Source of the DNA: Acanthosepion esculentum
Taxonomy: Eukaryota > Mollusca > Cephalopoda > Sepiida > Sepiidae
NCBI GenBank assembly: GCA_964036315.1
Contig: OZ038511.1
Coordinates: 1,479,126 to 1,543,125 of the forward strand
Reading direction: 5' to 3'
Length of the DNA stretch: 64,000 bases
Under the pieces are notes generated by a model. The model had not been told where the DNA came from, made no database searches, and worked only from the letters and a program-made list of their open reading frames with translations. The position numbers were made by a program, and so were the translations under genes. Positions 22,737 through 33,082 of the stretch are shown one piece after another. The number at the start of each line of letters is the position of its first letter. Positions within the stretch are counted from its first letter, which is position 1.

Positions 22737-23010
22737 GAGATTTGAATAATTTCTCATAATATTTCATTGAGTCTAGAACAATAATCCTCGGCATCATAGT
22801 ACAATTAAGAGTAGCTGTGCTATATTGAGTCTAGTTAATTTCTTCTGTCAACAAGGCCTGCTGGCCCAGTGGTATGATGCTTGTATTGTATCATAACGTT
22901 CTGGATTTGGTTCTTGGTAGTGGATATGCACTGCTGATGAGTCCCAAAAAGGACTTCTGTTGAGGATTCTTGTAGATTTGATGAATTATTATGAAATATT
23001 ATTCAAATCT
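22737..23010 (+). mobile_element. tRNA-promoter repeat with hammerhead core and inverted ends
   Basis: The ends are inverted: GAGATTTGAATAATTTCTC at 22,738 against a near complement at about 22,960-23,010. Inside is a Pol III-like head, with A-box TGGCCCAGTGGTATG (22,864) and a weak B-box TGGTTCTTGG (about 22,908), followed by the hammerhead core at 22,934. Parts recur at 23,149-23,236 (TAGGAGTAGCTGCACTATAT; TTGTTGAGGATTCTTG). The organisation recalls SINE-like repeats that carry hammerhead ribozymes in flatworms, but the family is not known to me. Confidence 0.6.
22891..22963 (+). ncRNA. Decayed hammerhead ribozyme
   Basis: CTGATGA (22,934-22,940), stem II GTCC/GGAC with loop CAAAAA (22,941-22,954) reproduce the hammerhead core plus a stem II very close to that of schistosome hammerheads. 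A possible cleavage site AACGTT|CTGGAT lies at 22,895-22,906. The GAAA box is TTCT (22,955-22,958), and the following GTTG could pair with AAC at the cleavage site. Loss of GAAA would abolish catalysis; stem I is not clearly paired. Ancestry as a hammerhead is an inference from the core match. Confidence 0.6.
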
Positions 23011-23148
23011 CCAAAAATTTCTATCACTTATAAACTTAAGCTTGATCCATCTTCTAATGCTGTGGATGGAGCGGCTTGATAACAGAAAATGTTGCTCTTG
23101 GAGCCTGTTTTGATGGGTTATGTATGCTTGGATGAGTATCACCACCAC

Positions 23149-23231
23149 AATTAGGAGTAGCTGCACTATATTGAGTGCTTTCTGCATTTTGTTGAGGATT
23201 CTTGTTCTAGACTCAATTAATTGTTATGAGA

Positions 23232-23236
<5 letters not shown>
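23149..23236 (+). repeat. Partial second copy of the hammerhead-bearing repeat
   Basis: AGGAGTAGCTGCACTATATT matches 22,806-22,826, and TTGTTGAGGATTCTTGT matches the segment after the hammerhead at 22,958. The ribozyme core itself is missing here. Confidence 0.6.

Positions 23237-23302
<66 letters not shown>
23237..23302. repeat. (TA)n microsatellite
   Basis: About 65 bp of TA just left of a Tc1/mariner relic. Confidence 0.95.
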
Positions 23303-23303
<1 letters not shown>

Positions 23304-23348
23304 GTATACTTATTAATACTTTTTAATTTCAGATATATACAGATTACT

Positions 23349-24873
23349 ATGGGTTCTAAGAAAGATATAACCTCAAAAGAAAACATGATATTGTAAGGTT
23401 ACTAGTGAAGAGAATGCAATGATGGATATTGCAAATATTGGCAACATAAGAATGAGAATAAAACTGAATATCACAAAAAGAAATTTGAAAAAATTAAAAG
23501 AGCAATAAGCAGGAAAAATGAGTTGACCAGAATTAAATTATTTGAAGAAGCATATGTTGTAAATGGAGAAGGTAAATTTGCAGTATATTGATGACATTGG
23601 CTCAACATATGAACGTAACTAAACTACTACAAAGAGAAGCCTGTTTGTTGGGCAAAGAAGTTTTTGAAAAATGATTTCTCAGTAATTTTTAGTGATTGAT
23701 ATAGAAATGCATTGGATGGATTTCATGGCTGGACAAGATGTTAGGTCCTTCATGAAAACAGTGAACCAACATGACTGAGGCAACTGGGGGCATGAGGAGT
23801 AATTTTTATGTTATTGTTCATCCAGTACAAGATCCAAGATCCACTCAAGGTACAGGTTTATTGTTTGGGGTTGTTTTATTTATGGACATAAGAATTGTAG
23901 ATTATGGGGATATGTAAAATAGGTAACAGTTGATCCTGGAAGAGGTTAAGGTTGTAGTGGTTGGGAAGCATTCTCTCAAGACTCCATTCCAAAAAGTATC
24001 AGCTCCTGGGTAGAAGCTGTCCAAATGGAACTTTCTTTTTACCAATGGAATACAGAGGGAATGTAGATGGTTTGCCCCTGTGTACATAGCATATCAGGTT
24101 TTAGGCCTGATCTGGTGGAACTAAAGAATGTAGCTTGTCATAACATTTCCACGAAAATAACAATATAGAAGTGATAGGCTTGCAACATGGATCTGTGGGT
24201 TATAGGGTAGAATGTAATTCATAACCTACAAAACTGTGTAAATGATTTTGAACCTTGATGAGTCTGGAAAAAGAGAATTGGGCTACTCCAGCCCAGATAT
24301 AACAGCAATCCTCACTTCTTGGTCAGTGTTACTTCTCATATAGAACATGGTAGAGTCAGAGTTTCTGGAATGTTATAAAGTGCTGAACATTTTTCTAGCA
24401 ATTGATCATAGATATGTTCTACTTGAACTCTGGGGTGAACTTGAGTCTCAATAGATGCTCAAAGACAGTTTTGTGTTTGTTTAGTAGGCAGTAAAATTTT
24501 AAGTTTTTTCAAATTGGACAACATTCCATGATAAATGCAAATAACTATTGTAATTTCTTTGACAAGATGGAAGACAACAGTCCTTCACATTCTGCAAAGC
24601 TGACTGTTGCCAATCTCATGAAAAAAGCTTTCAAGAATATTACTAAATTATTATAAATATTATTTACTAATGTAATAGCCTCAAGTCTCTCTCAATATAA
24701 ATCCAATTGAAAACTTACGGTCCATCATTAAAAGGGATACATATGAGAATCTAGGGAACAATAAAATTTCTACAGGTAATGTTAAAATCAAAAGAGTAGA
24801 AAAGTTAACAAAATCAATGGCTAAAAGACTGATAAAGTTTAAAGAATATCAAGGAATCCTATTTAAAATGTAA
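23349..24873 (+). pseudogene. Tc1/mariner transposase relic, split by LINE
   Basis: It starts at ATG 23,349 (MGSKKDITSKE). The N-terminal HTH region and ISRKNELTRIKLFEEAY follow with frameshifts; the first catalytic D sits in SVIFSD (about 23,690), then ALDGFHGW. A LINE fragment occupies 23,890-24,340. The second D is in MEDNSPSHSAKLTV (about 24,567-24,610). The E is in NPIENLRSIIKRDTYEN (about 24,700), and the frame runs to a stop at 24,873. The D-to-E spacing is about 41-45 codons, longer than DD34E, and the style matches the 52.7-kb element. Many stops; inactive. Confidence 0.78.
23890..24340 (-). mobile_element. LINE 3'-end fragment inside the mariner relic
   Basis: The minus strand reads, over three frames, VASLSLL, LHSLVPP, then an open 61-codon frame (23,902-24,087) with HSLCIPLVKRKFHLDSFYPG and ECFPTTTTL. 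This is the C-terminal region after the reverse transcriptase of APE-type LINEs. The homologous region of the 60.3-kb LINE matches it closely (HSLCIPLV). The boundaries are approximate. Confidence 0.8.
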
Positions 24874-25289
24874 AAAAATATATAATGTATTTGAGTATAT
24901 TGAATATTATACTAATCAAATATATATTTCTAAAATTTGATTGTATAATGTCCACTAAACAAATGATCATCAATATTTTTAATAAGAATAGATATTATGA
25001 CTTGAAACTCAGAGAATTTATTACTCATATTCATTGATATTCCAAAAGTTATGGAATAGCAGTATCTATAGAAAATAGTAGGTGGCACGACAATACTTTA
25101 ACATCATGGAAATGCCTAGAATTGTCTGTTGTGTCAGTGTGAACATCAGGTAAGCTGCTCATTGCAAGATGACATGAATTATTAGAGTTAAAATGGGGCA
25201 TGAACCGCATTCTGAAGTTTAACATCCTCAATCAATAGTGTTACATGTGTACCAGAAACACCTGATGGAAAGCATTACCAGTCATTGTA
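24874..25289. other. AT-rich DNA, perhaps 5' part of the Tc1 relic
   Basis: The segment 25,070-25,290 is less AT-rich and may be the N-terminal part of the following transposase relic, but no motif is convincing. Confidence 0.4.
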
Positions 25290-25860
25290 GATGATACAGT
25301 GACTGATCATGGGTCCTTAATAATCATGATCAGAGGTGTTTGGCTAGAATTGTCTACACTAACAAAAAAGTACCAAAAACATATTAGTTCAGTGTTCTTT
25401 AGCTTTCATAGGATGTGGAAGCAGATGACCCACAACAATGTCCCAGTTAACACCATGACAACAGATACAATGCTTCACTTGGGCTCTTGGTAGGCAGGAA
25501 ATGTGTGGAGAAGTTCAATGAATCATGGTTCCAGTTATTGCAGGATGATGGTAGGGTTCAATTGTAGCATAAACCTTATGCTGTCATGGACTCAAATTAT
25601 CTGCAAGTTACTGCACAGACTGATAATGATTGCATAATGATGTTGGGTGTGATTATATGACATAGGTTGGATTCGCTGATGTCTAAACACATCATTAACT
25701 GGTAACTGCTTTGTGACTATTTTCCTCCATTCATAGACACTATTTACTCCAACAGGCCATTCCAGTAGTTCTCTTTACATGCAAGACCTTGTCTTTACAA
25801 CTATCAGAGCTATGAAAATCAATCAGTGCCACCACACATTACTGCATTTTTCTATGCTAA
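25290..25860 (+). pseudogene. Tc1-type transposase relic, second family
   Basis: Three frames together read RCLARIV (about 25,335), then FNESWFQLLQDDGRVQ (about 25,515), HKPYAVMDSN, LLCDYFPPFIDTIYSNRPF (about 25,710) and FSLHARPCLYNYQSY near the second catalytic position. The family pattern is DESRFQLLRADGRVRVW...HPFM followed by QQDNA. Both visible catalytic aspartates are changed (NES for DES; no QDN). It differs from the Tc3-like, DD41-like and 55.6-kb families. The E-containing end is missing or unrecognisable after 25,860. Confidence 0.6.
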
Positions 25861-26734
25861 AAGAAGCCTATATGATACTAGGAACTTATGCTATGAATTT
25901 TGGCACGTCATTGTATGTATATGCATAATGTAAGTATATCCTGAAAATTTTACTATCAGTTTGTTAATACCAATTTTATTGTGAAAGCATTGAATTGCAT
26001 TATAAAATCTGATATTGTGTAAATGCCATTTCAGATCTGAAAAATTAAATAGCAAATCATTGTGATAAAAATGACAAAGATAATGATCATCATTTAAAAG
26101 ATTGTAAATCTTTAAAAATATTTTATCTTGAAATTTTAAACAAAATCTTTATTCTCATAAAAATGTTTTACAAAATAACTGAAAACAGTCCAGACAATCC
26201 AGAAACAAAAGAACAAAAATCAAAGAGATAATTTTCTGCTGCTTTGCAACAACTGCATTGAAAATAATTTTGTTGTATGTTAAGAAAAGCTCTCATTACT
26301 CACAGGTAATCATTTAATCAGATTGCCAAGGGCAATTATCAAGAAAAGCTGGCATTTTGACATCTTGGGGCAACTTTTTAATTTGTTTCCAATTCTTTTT
26401 CAAACATGAATTCATAATTATTTTCAACATTTTTATAAATTTTAAAATAACTTTAATACAATCAAAAATCTTTTATATATGAGTGGGTGCTGAAAAGTTC
26501 TTGGTCCAGTCCACTTCCCAGAATCTGACCAAAAGACCAAACCATTTTTAAGTAATTTTTTTTCTGCACAGAGAAATGTTCAACATCACCTTGTAATATT
26601 TAGGAAATTAAATCTTTTCAAAGAAAAGTCCATGCAGAAAGATGTGTTCATTCTTAAAATGCAAATGTTTCAATGAAAAATTACAAAATTATCTAAAATA
26701 CTACTGGGTATGTTTGTTCTGATTGAATATACAA

Positions 26735-26738
26735 AATA

Positions 26739-26770
<32 letters not shown>

Positions 26771-26778
26771 GATGATGT
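26735..26778. repeat. (AAT)n(GAT)n microsatellite
   Basis: About nine AAT units grade into TGATAATGATGATGATG. Confidence 0.95.
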
Positions 26779-28563
26779 GGTTCTTAAAAAACAAAAAATC
26801 ACTTTTGGTCATTTCCATACTTTCCACTAATGTTTCAAATCTGAAGTCTGATAATTAAAATAATTATATCATCAAATGATTCTAATTAGAAATCAAATTA
26901 TATTCATTTACAATCCATAAATTAGTTTGTAGTTACACAATATTTATCATTTAAATATTATTTAGAAACAATTTTTTAATATTTTACATAAAATAGCTTT
27001 TATTTATTTGGACTGCATAAGCTTGTAAACTGATTAGGAAAAACAATTTTCTATTTTAAAGAGAAAGAATTTATTTGCTAATTTAATATTAATCAATAAA
27101 ATATTTTGTTTTATCAAAGATTGAGTAAAGATACTTGATATAAAAGTGACTCGAATTGAATTATTTTTTGCCTTGTTCTCTTCTTCAAATGATTCTTAGT
27201 CTTTTAATGTAATTTCTTTTTAAACACTTTCTTTGCATATACATTTGTTGAGAGATAACCATGTTAAGAATCAAAGATTTCATTTTTGATTTGTTTTCTT
27301 TACAAAATACATTGGTTGGTACCAGATCGAATTAAAAGCATGAAAAGTCTGTGTTACTTCTCAAACAATAATTATAAGAACAGTTTCATTTTGAGAATAA
27401 GCAAAAACTGGTTTTATTCACTTGATAAAAAGATCAGTGATATGGCTAAAAACTGAATATCAGAAAGGAATAAAAATTCAGTGAACATGAAAGTGAAGTG
27501 ATTTTTAAATGCAGTTCTATATAATAAAATATCAATTTAAAATAGAATATTTTTGTAAACTTCAAAGTATATACAGTCCTTTAGCTATAGTTCTACTTCA
27601 CTGACATCATACAATGGATATATACTGCTATCATACTGTTGTGGTATTTTATTTAGTGTGTGTGATATATAAGGTTAGAATCTTTTGTGATGTATCATTA
27701 AAAATGATGTTAAATGAAAAAACACTCACGTTTATTAATTATATTTTAGGAAAAAAAGAAAACACCAAATCTAACATCATCAAGTGAATAATATAGAAAA
27801 CATTGCAGCTTTGGCCTTCTGGATATTTATTTTATATTAAATAGTCTATCAAAGTTGTTTGGTAGTATTTTAAATCTTCAATAAGAACATTACAACTTAA
27901 CAAACTTTATACTCATCAGCCAACTTTTAGGGAAAACTGGAAAAATTTTGTATATTTTATCAAAGAATTAATCATATATTGAAAGTTACTGGTGAGCTGA
28001 GCTTATGGATAGCAGTGGTATGAGATTGCACCACATGCAGTGTGATGGATTGGTTACTACTGATTTCTATCAGGTTCATCCCAGAGTTTCACCATCCCTT
28101 AGTATCCATATTATCTCATCATATAGCAAGAAGAAAAAAAGAACAGATGTAGAAGCAAATACAATAGAAAAATACCAGAAAGAAGTTGGAGTAATAAGTT
28201 AGTAAGGTGCCGGTAAGACATGGCAGGGAATAGCAGAATCAGAATTATCATGGAAGAAATTGAGAAACACATTTGTCCAGTAGTGGACTCACAATGGCTG
28301 ATAATGATCAATATAAATTCATTCTCTGATAACATGTGGAATAATGAAAATATATTAGAATTTCAGACTTTTTAAATATTTTGCATTTCTGAAAGTATTA
28401 AAAGTTGTTTTTTCTTCAATATATAGGAACACTCTAAAAATAGTACCTTTTATTTATGGTTAGAGAAACTACAACAGATGCAGAGAGTACAATAATACTC
28501 TGGAATGGAACAAATTTTCAGATACAAAACACTTTTTTTACACAGTTACCATCAGCTTTGAAT

Positions 28564-28583
28564 GCCACACTTATAAGTGTGGC
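28564..28583. repeat. Perfect 20-bp palindrome
   Basis: GCCACACTTATAAGTGTGGC is its own reverse complement. It could be a dimer binding site or chance. Confidence 0.7.
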
Positions 28584-28898
28584 TTGCCATACACATTAAT
28601 ACTGACACTGTTGAAATGCATTATCAGTTGCCTGTGCTTATATCCACTGTATGGTTTCTGTAAACATTTAATATATGTGGATTAATAACAATTAATGCAG
28701 TATTTTTTATATGGTGGAATTCAGTGATACACCCTTACTTTGTACATAAATTCAAATCCTATTTTGCCTGACTTCTCTCTGTAACAAACCAAAAAATTAT
28801 GGGAATGCTCAACCTCTACTTCCATATCAACAACAACCATCTCTGACATTGTGGGCTAACATATAATTGGAAGCATTACTTTTTAAGCAATCCACTGT

Positions 28899-28934
28899 CT
28901 CTCTCTCCTTCTCCTTCTCCCTCTCTATATATAT
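28899..28934. repeat. CT-rich microsatellite
   Basis: CTCTCTCCTTCTCC repeat at the 5' truncation point of the Penelope-like fragment. Confidence 0.9.
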
Positions 28935-28939
28935 GTCCC

Positions 28940-29215
28940 AATAGTGGATATATTGGTGAATCTGGAAATAATTTTAGATTTCGCTTCAACAATCATAAAT
29001 TAACCATATGTCAAAACAATCCTTATTCCCCCATAGCTGAACATTTTAATCAACCAGGACACTCATTAGAAAACTGTAAATGTGTATTGATAGATTCTGA
29101 TTTCAGTTCCACATACACATGGAGAAAAAAAAGAAAAATACTGGATTTTAAAATTAAATACATATAAACTAGGGTTAAATAAAGACTTGGGTATTTTAAA
29201 TCTTTATAAATATTT
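28940..29215 (+). pseudogene. Penelope-like element GIY-YIG endonuclease end
   Basis: The open stretch reads YIGESGNNFRFRFNNHK, then PYSPIAEHFNQPGHSLENC, and after DSDFSSTYTWRKKRK a tail DFKIKY; a shifted frame ends KLGLNKDLGIL. This is the C-terminal GIY-YIG nuclease domain of Penelope-like retroelements: YIG, an arginine-rich helix, and the A-x-H-F-N-x-x-G-H-S motif. The N-terminal GIY half and all of the reverse transcriptase are missing; the break lies at the CT/TA tract 28,899-28,935. The glutamate usually found in the REKFWI segment is not evident. A hammerhead core follows 180 bp downstream. Confidence 0.8.
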
Positions 29216-29397
29216 CAATAGTTAAACAAAAATTTTTTTTAAATATAGTTACAAAATTTTTTTTAAACAACATCTAATATATTATTACAGTTAGATTTAC
29301 ATTAGAAATATTTGAACACAGTTGCATTCCATATCACATGATATCCGCATCTCGCGACAGACGCTACTTGTAAACAAACTTCTGAAAACAGTTATTT

Positions 29398-29425
29398 CTG
29401 ATGAAAGATCGGGGTTGATCTGAAA
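29398..29425 (+). ncRNA. Hammerhead core near the Penelope-like 3' end
   Basis: CTGATGA (29,398-29,404), one extra A, stem II AGATC/GATCT (29,406-29,421) and an intact GAAA (29,422-29,425). Hammerhead ribozymes are known in the terminal repeats of Penelope-like elements, and the GIY-YIG fragment just upstream supports this identity. Stems I and III cannot be closed cleanly because a (TA)n run starts right after the core. Activity is doubtful. Confidence 0.6.
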
Positions 29426-29520
29426 TATCAAATATATATATATATAAAAAAATATAAATAAATACTTTCACAAAAAACATTCAATTTTTTTTAATTTGCA
29501 ACTTTTCAGTTGTTTTTTCT

Positions 29521-29524
<4 letters not shown>

Positions 29525-29590
<66 letters not shown>
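29525..29590. repeat. (TA)n microsatellite
   Basis: TA run abutting the left arm of a foldback. Confidence 0.95.
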
Positions 29591-29592
<2 letters not shown>

Positions 29593-29797
29593 GTTATTAA
29601 TTCATGTATAGATAAATTGATACTTTTAGGCATGTCAGCACAGACAACAAAAATCTTGCAATTCCTTAAAATTAACATTTAGGTAAATATATCTCTCTGT
29701 CTATTTCACAGTGTCTTAAATTTATATTTGTAACTAGATGTCGTCTGTGCAGCCATGACTAAAAGTGTCAATTTATCTAGACATGAATTAATAACCC
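29591..29797. repeat. Foldback repeat
   Basis: The left arm 29,591-29,648 (GGGTTATTAATTCATGTATA...) pairs with the right arm 29,740-29,797 (...ACATGAATTAATAACCC), about 58 bp each with roughly 85-90% complementarity and a 91-nt loop. The left arm abuts (TA)n. It is unrelated in sequence to the 2.5/7.0-kb foldback. Confidence 0.8.
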
Positions 29798-29991
29798 ACC
29801 TACCTCTAACTTCTGACCTCATTTTTCTATTTTAGCTTTGATCTGTCTTTTGATTGGTTAATCAAGACATCCACAAATGTGTGTTTTTTAATTTTGGAAT
29901 CTTGGTCTTCCCCTCTGTTTTTAACTCTCAAATGACCTACTGAATTGTTTTCTGTTTTCCCAAGTAAATCATTTTCATCATAAGTTATCTA

Positions 29992-30053
29992 ACATCACCT
30001 GATGAGGAACAATTTTTAAGTTCCAAAACATAGAAATTTTTGTGTAGTGATGT
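29992..30053 (+). ncRNA. Complete hammerhead architecture, one core change
   Basis: Type I order with all elements in place: stem I ACATCAC (29,992-29,998), CTGATGA (29,999-30,005), stem II GGAAC/GTTCC (30,006-30,024), AAAA (30,025-30,028) where GAAA is required, stem III ACA/TGT (30,028-30,030 and 30,043-30,045), cleavage-site A at 30,046 (GUA, allowed by the NUH rule), and stem I GTGATGT (30,047-30,053), fully complementary to the 5' strand. The single core deviation is G12 to A, which normally abolishes catalysis. I infer a Penelope-like terminal repeat. Confidence 0.75.
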
Positions 30054-30175
30054 AAAATATTTTATAATAAAAATATTATTATAATATTTTGATCTACATT
30101 GTATTGAGCACTTTAAAAAAAAGTAAATGGTAAGAAAGGTGCATTCTTTATCTGTCTGTTCTTTCTTTTTATTTG

Positions 30176-30188
<13 letters not shown>

Positions 30189-30263
<75 letters not shown>
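30189..30263. repeat. (TA)n(AG)n microsatellite
   Basis: TA run to 30,229, then AG run to 30,263. Confidence 0.95.
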
Positions 30264-30266
<3 letters not shown>

Positions 30267-30405
30267 TGAATGATAATCTAATGGAATAATAAATATATAA
30301 AACAAATTTGAAAAGTTCTGTTTCACCAATGAACTGATGTCATGATTCCAGGTTATTGGTAAAACATGTCAAAGTAGAAGTTTTCCAAATTGTCTCATAT
30401 ATTTA

Positions 30406-30408
<3 letters not shown>

Positions 30409-30439
<31 letters not shown>
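30409..30439. repeat. (TA)n microsatellite
   Basis: TA run. Confidence 0.95.
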
Positions 30440-30441
<2 letters not shown>

Positions 30442-31008
30442 TACCAAACCAAAATATTAATATGAAAGTCATGTACTTAAACAGCCTCATTCAAATCTAG
30501 ATCCTCATGTCAATGTCATGCATGGTGTCCAACACATTTGGAAATCTCTTAACTATCAACTGTATACAACTGTTTTCTCAGATTACTGATTAAAAATTAA
30601 TTCAAGCAGATAAATCTTTTATATCTTAAAGAAGATGATCCATCATCAGACTCTATAGACTGGCACTGCAAATCACAATGAGGTTTACTAAATAATAAAA
30701 ACGCTTCCAACAGCAGCAGCAACAACAAAAATAATAGGTAGCACATGTAGCTATGTGAGAAAATAATGACATAATCAAGATATTAACTTTTCACACTGCC
30801 GAAAACAAAAGGTTTGAAAGAACACTGCCACTAGAAAGACTAAAAACACTAGAAAGAGTGATAATAGTTATTGAATTTGAGAAGTCTAATTTCTTGAAAA
30901 ACTGTTTTAAGAAAAATATTTTTATAAATTTAAATTGACAATAATGCTAATTGTTGAGTTAATGAATGCCAAATGTTCCCTGTATGAAAATTGCTAATTT
31001 TACTATTA

Positions 31009-31060
<52 letters not shown>

Positions 31061-31530
31061 AGTGTGGACATAGAAATCAACACCATAATTATATCTACAA
31101 ATTCTCTGACTGATCAATATAAAAGTTTTCAGAATTATGGTTGTCAATTTAAAAGAGATTTTATTTGAAAGTAATTGATTTATGAATATAATTCATTAAT
31201 TAACTGTAAATTGCCAGGTAATGTAATAAATAATGCAAATCCAACTTTGTGGGATTTCAGTTATTGAACAGTACAAGTAATCAGTCAGATTTTGTTTTCA
31301 GTTTTTTATAATAAGACTGCCAAAAAATATATTTTTATCTCAGTGAATGTCATCTTTTTTATTAGTATTTTAGCCTTGTAGAATTGGTTTCTAAATTCTT
31401 TTGAAACTCATGATTTAAGGAAGAAACATTTTAATTCAATTTTACTTTTATCATATTTATATCCTTTGTAGGTTCTTAGCTGTTTTAAATTCTTTTAAAA
31501 ATCTGTGTTTTAAAAGTAGTATTTGGTTCT
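30440..31530. other. AT-rich DNA, no gene recognised
   Basis: Contains a (TA)n run at 31,011-31,058 and CAGCAGCAG/CAACAA-rich bases near 30,710. No coding similarity. Confidence 0.6.
31011..31058. repeat. (TA)n microsatellite
   Basis: TA run. Confidence 0.95.
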
Positions 31531-31539
31531 CTGTGTCAT

Positions 31540-32150
31540 TCCAGAAAGTTTTTCTCATCTGAGTCCATCCTTCAAACCTATAAATCAACCATCTGTCCTT
31601 GCATGGAATATTGTTGTCCTATATGGTCTGATGTTCCCGCTGCATGTCTTGAGGTCCTCGACAAAATCCAGAGACTAATATGCAATATGATAGGTCCTGA
31701 TCTGGCATCTAGTTTACAATCGCTATCCCACAGACATGCTGTGGCCTCCCTATGTCTCTTCTACAAGTATTTTCATGGCAATTGTTCCAACGAGCTACTT
31801 TCGCTGGTTCCTGGACTACATGAATTTAAGCAATCTACCAGGCTCACATCTTGGTCCCACCCTTTCACTGTCAAAACAGTTAAATGTAACTGTCTCTTCT
31901 ACTCAAACAACTTCTTGTCCCACACTTCCCATCTGCGGAACTCCCTCCCCATTACTTGTTTCCCCAATGACTATAATCTTCAAATATTCAAGTGTAATAT
32001 CAATCAACATCTGACACCCTGAGCTTGTTCCCCATCCTTCCTTATATCCTTTCTCCAAACATGCCTCTTTACTTTTGTTCTCAATCATCTGTAACCCTTT
32101 GTGTGCTAGTGCCACTCCTGCCTTACTTGGGGTGAATTGCTTTAAAAAAA
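31540..32150 (+). mobile_element. 5'-truncated APE-type LINE, 3' end
   Basis: Encodes the region C-terminal to the reverse transcriptase: YKSTICPCMEYCCPIWSD in the extended frame, LEVLDKIQRLICNMIG, HAVASLCLFYKYFHGNCSNE, HTSHLRNSLP and the end FKCNINQHL. The open frame is 139 codons (31,603-32,022) from an internal Met; upstream continuation to about 31,540 supports a truncated polyprotein. The RT and endonuclease are absent. A noncoding tail rich in T/A follows to about 32,150. The 45.8-kb copy is the same subfamily. Confidence 0.82.
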
Positions 32151-32812
32151 ATTTCATTTTTTTACATTTATAGATATTGTCATAGCATTTTTTCACTCTT
32201 TTAAACATATGATTTAAAATGAGTAACATTTTAAATAAGCATGAACTTCTGTTATTCTATATTTATATACATTGTAACTTTCTATTTAAAAATGAGTGTT
32301 TTAATATAACTGGTAATTTAAGTTAGTTTCGTATTTATAATTTTCTCTTTATATACATTTTAGCTTTTTAGAAATAATAATTCTGAATTTAAAAACCAGC
32401 CATAAATCAGACATTTCTTGAAAAAGTGGCTTGTTTGTATCATTTCATTTATCAGCTGCACATATGTTGTGCTTTTATTTAGGTTAGCGATGGGGCTATG
32501 TTCTTTATTTTATCATTCTGTCAGATTTAATCCATATTTGTTTCAATTCATATATTTATACAGACTGATTTTGCATGATTACTGCATGGCCAAATTTGCT
32601 TCTAGGACTGGAGCTCTGTATCTTGTGCCCATGCTGAAACTCAAAAAATGCTTATCCATTATATAATGCATAGAAATATTTTAGAAAGACCATTCTGTTT
32701 CCTATGATAAATGTTTGTGTTAATATATTTCTGTATTTGTCTAAATGAGGAAATATATATTATAGTGGATATGAGCATCTATGTATTATGTTAGACCTAA
32801 CATTATATATAT

Positions 32813-32894
<82 letters not shown>

Positions 32895-33082
32895 TGTGTA
32901 TTTCTCTCACATTCACATGCATGCAGACATGCATGTATAAATGATATGCACCTTTTTTACTTTTAAGGAAAGAGGTAAAAAGATTTTCAGGTGGTATTAA
33001 TTTAATTGAAATGCAAATTAGAGCAACTTAATCATCTGGTATCTGTGTGTGTGTTGTAGTAGTAACAGTAGTAGTAATCATA
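32151..33082. other. AT-rich DNA, no gene recognised
   Basis: Includes the (TA)n run at 32,803-32,893. No coding similarity. Confidence 0.6.
32803..32893. repeat. (TA)n microsatellite with CATACATA interruptions
   Basis: About 90 bp, the longest TA tract in the window. Confidence 0.95.

Larger units (their letters stand above)
25861..28898. other. AT-rich DNA, no gene recognised
   Basis: Holds an (AAT/GAT)n run at 26,735-26,778, a mariner-end-like GGGTGCTGAAAAGTTC at about 26,485, and a perfect 20-bp palindrome at 28,564-28,583. No coding similarity found. Confidence 0.55.

Noticed and set aside
26480..26540. GGGTGCTGAAAAGTTC resembling a mariner terminal repeat
   Set aside because: No matching inverted end and no transposase remnant could be found nearby.
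31903..32229. 108-codon frame on the minus strand
   Set aside because: Antisense shadow of the LINE C-terminal frame on the plus strand.
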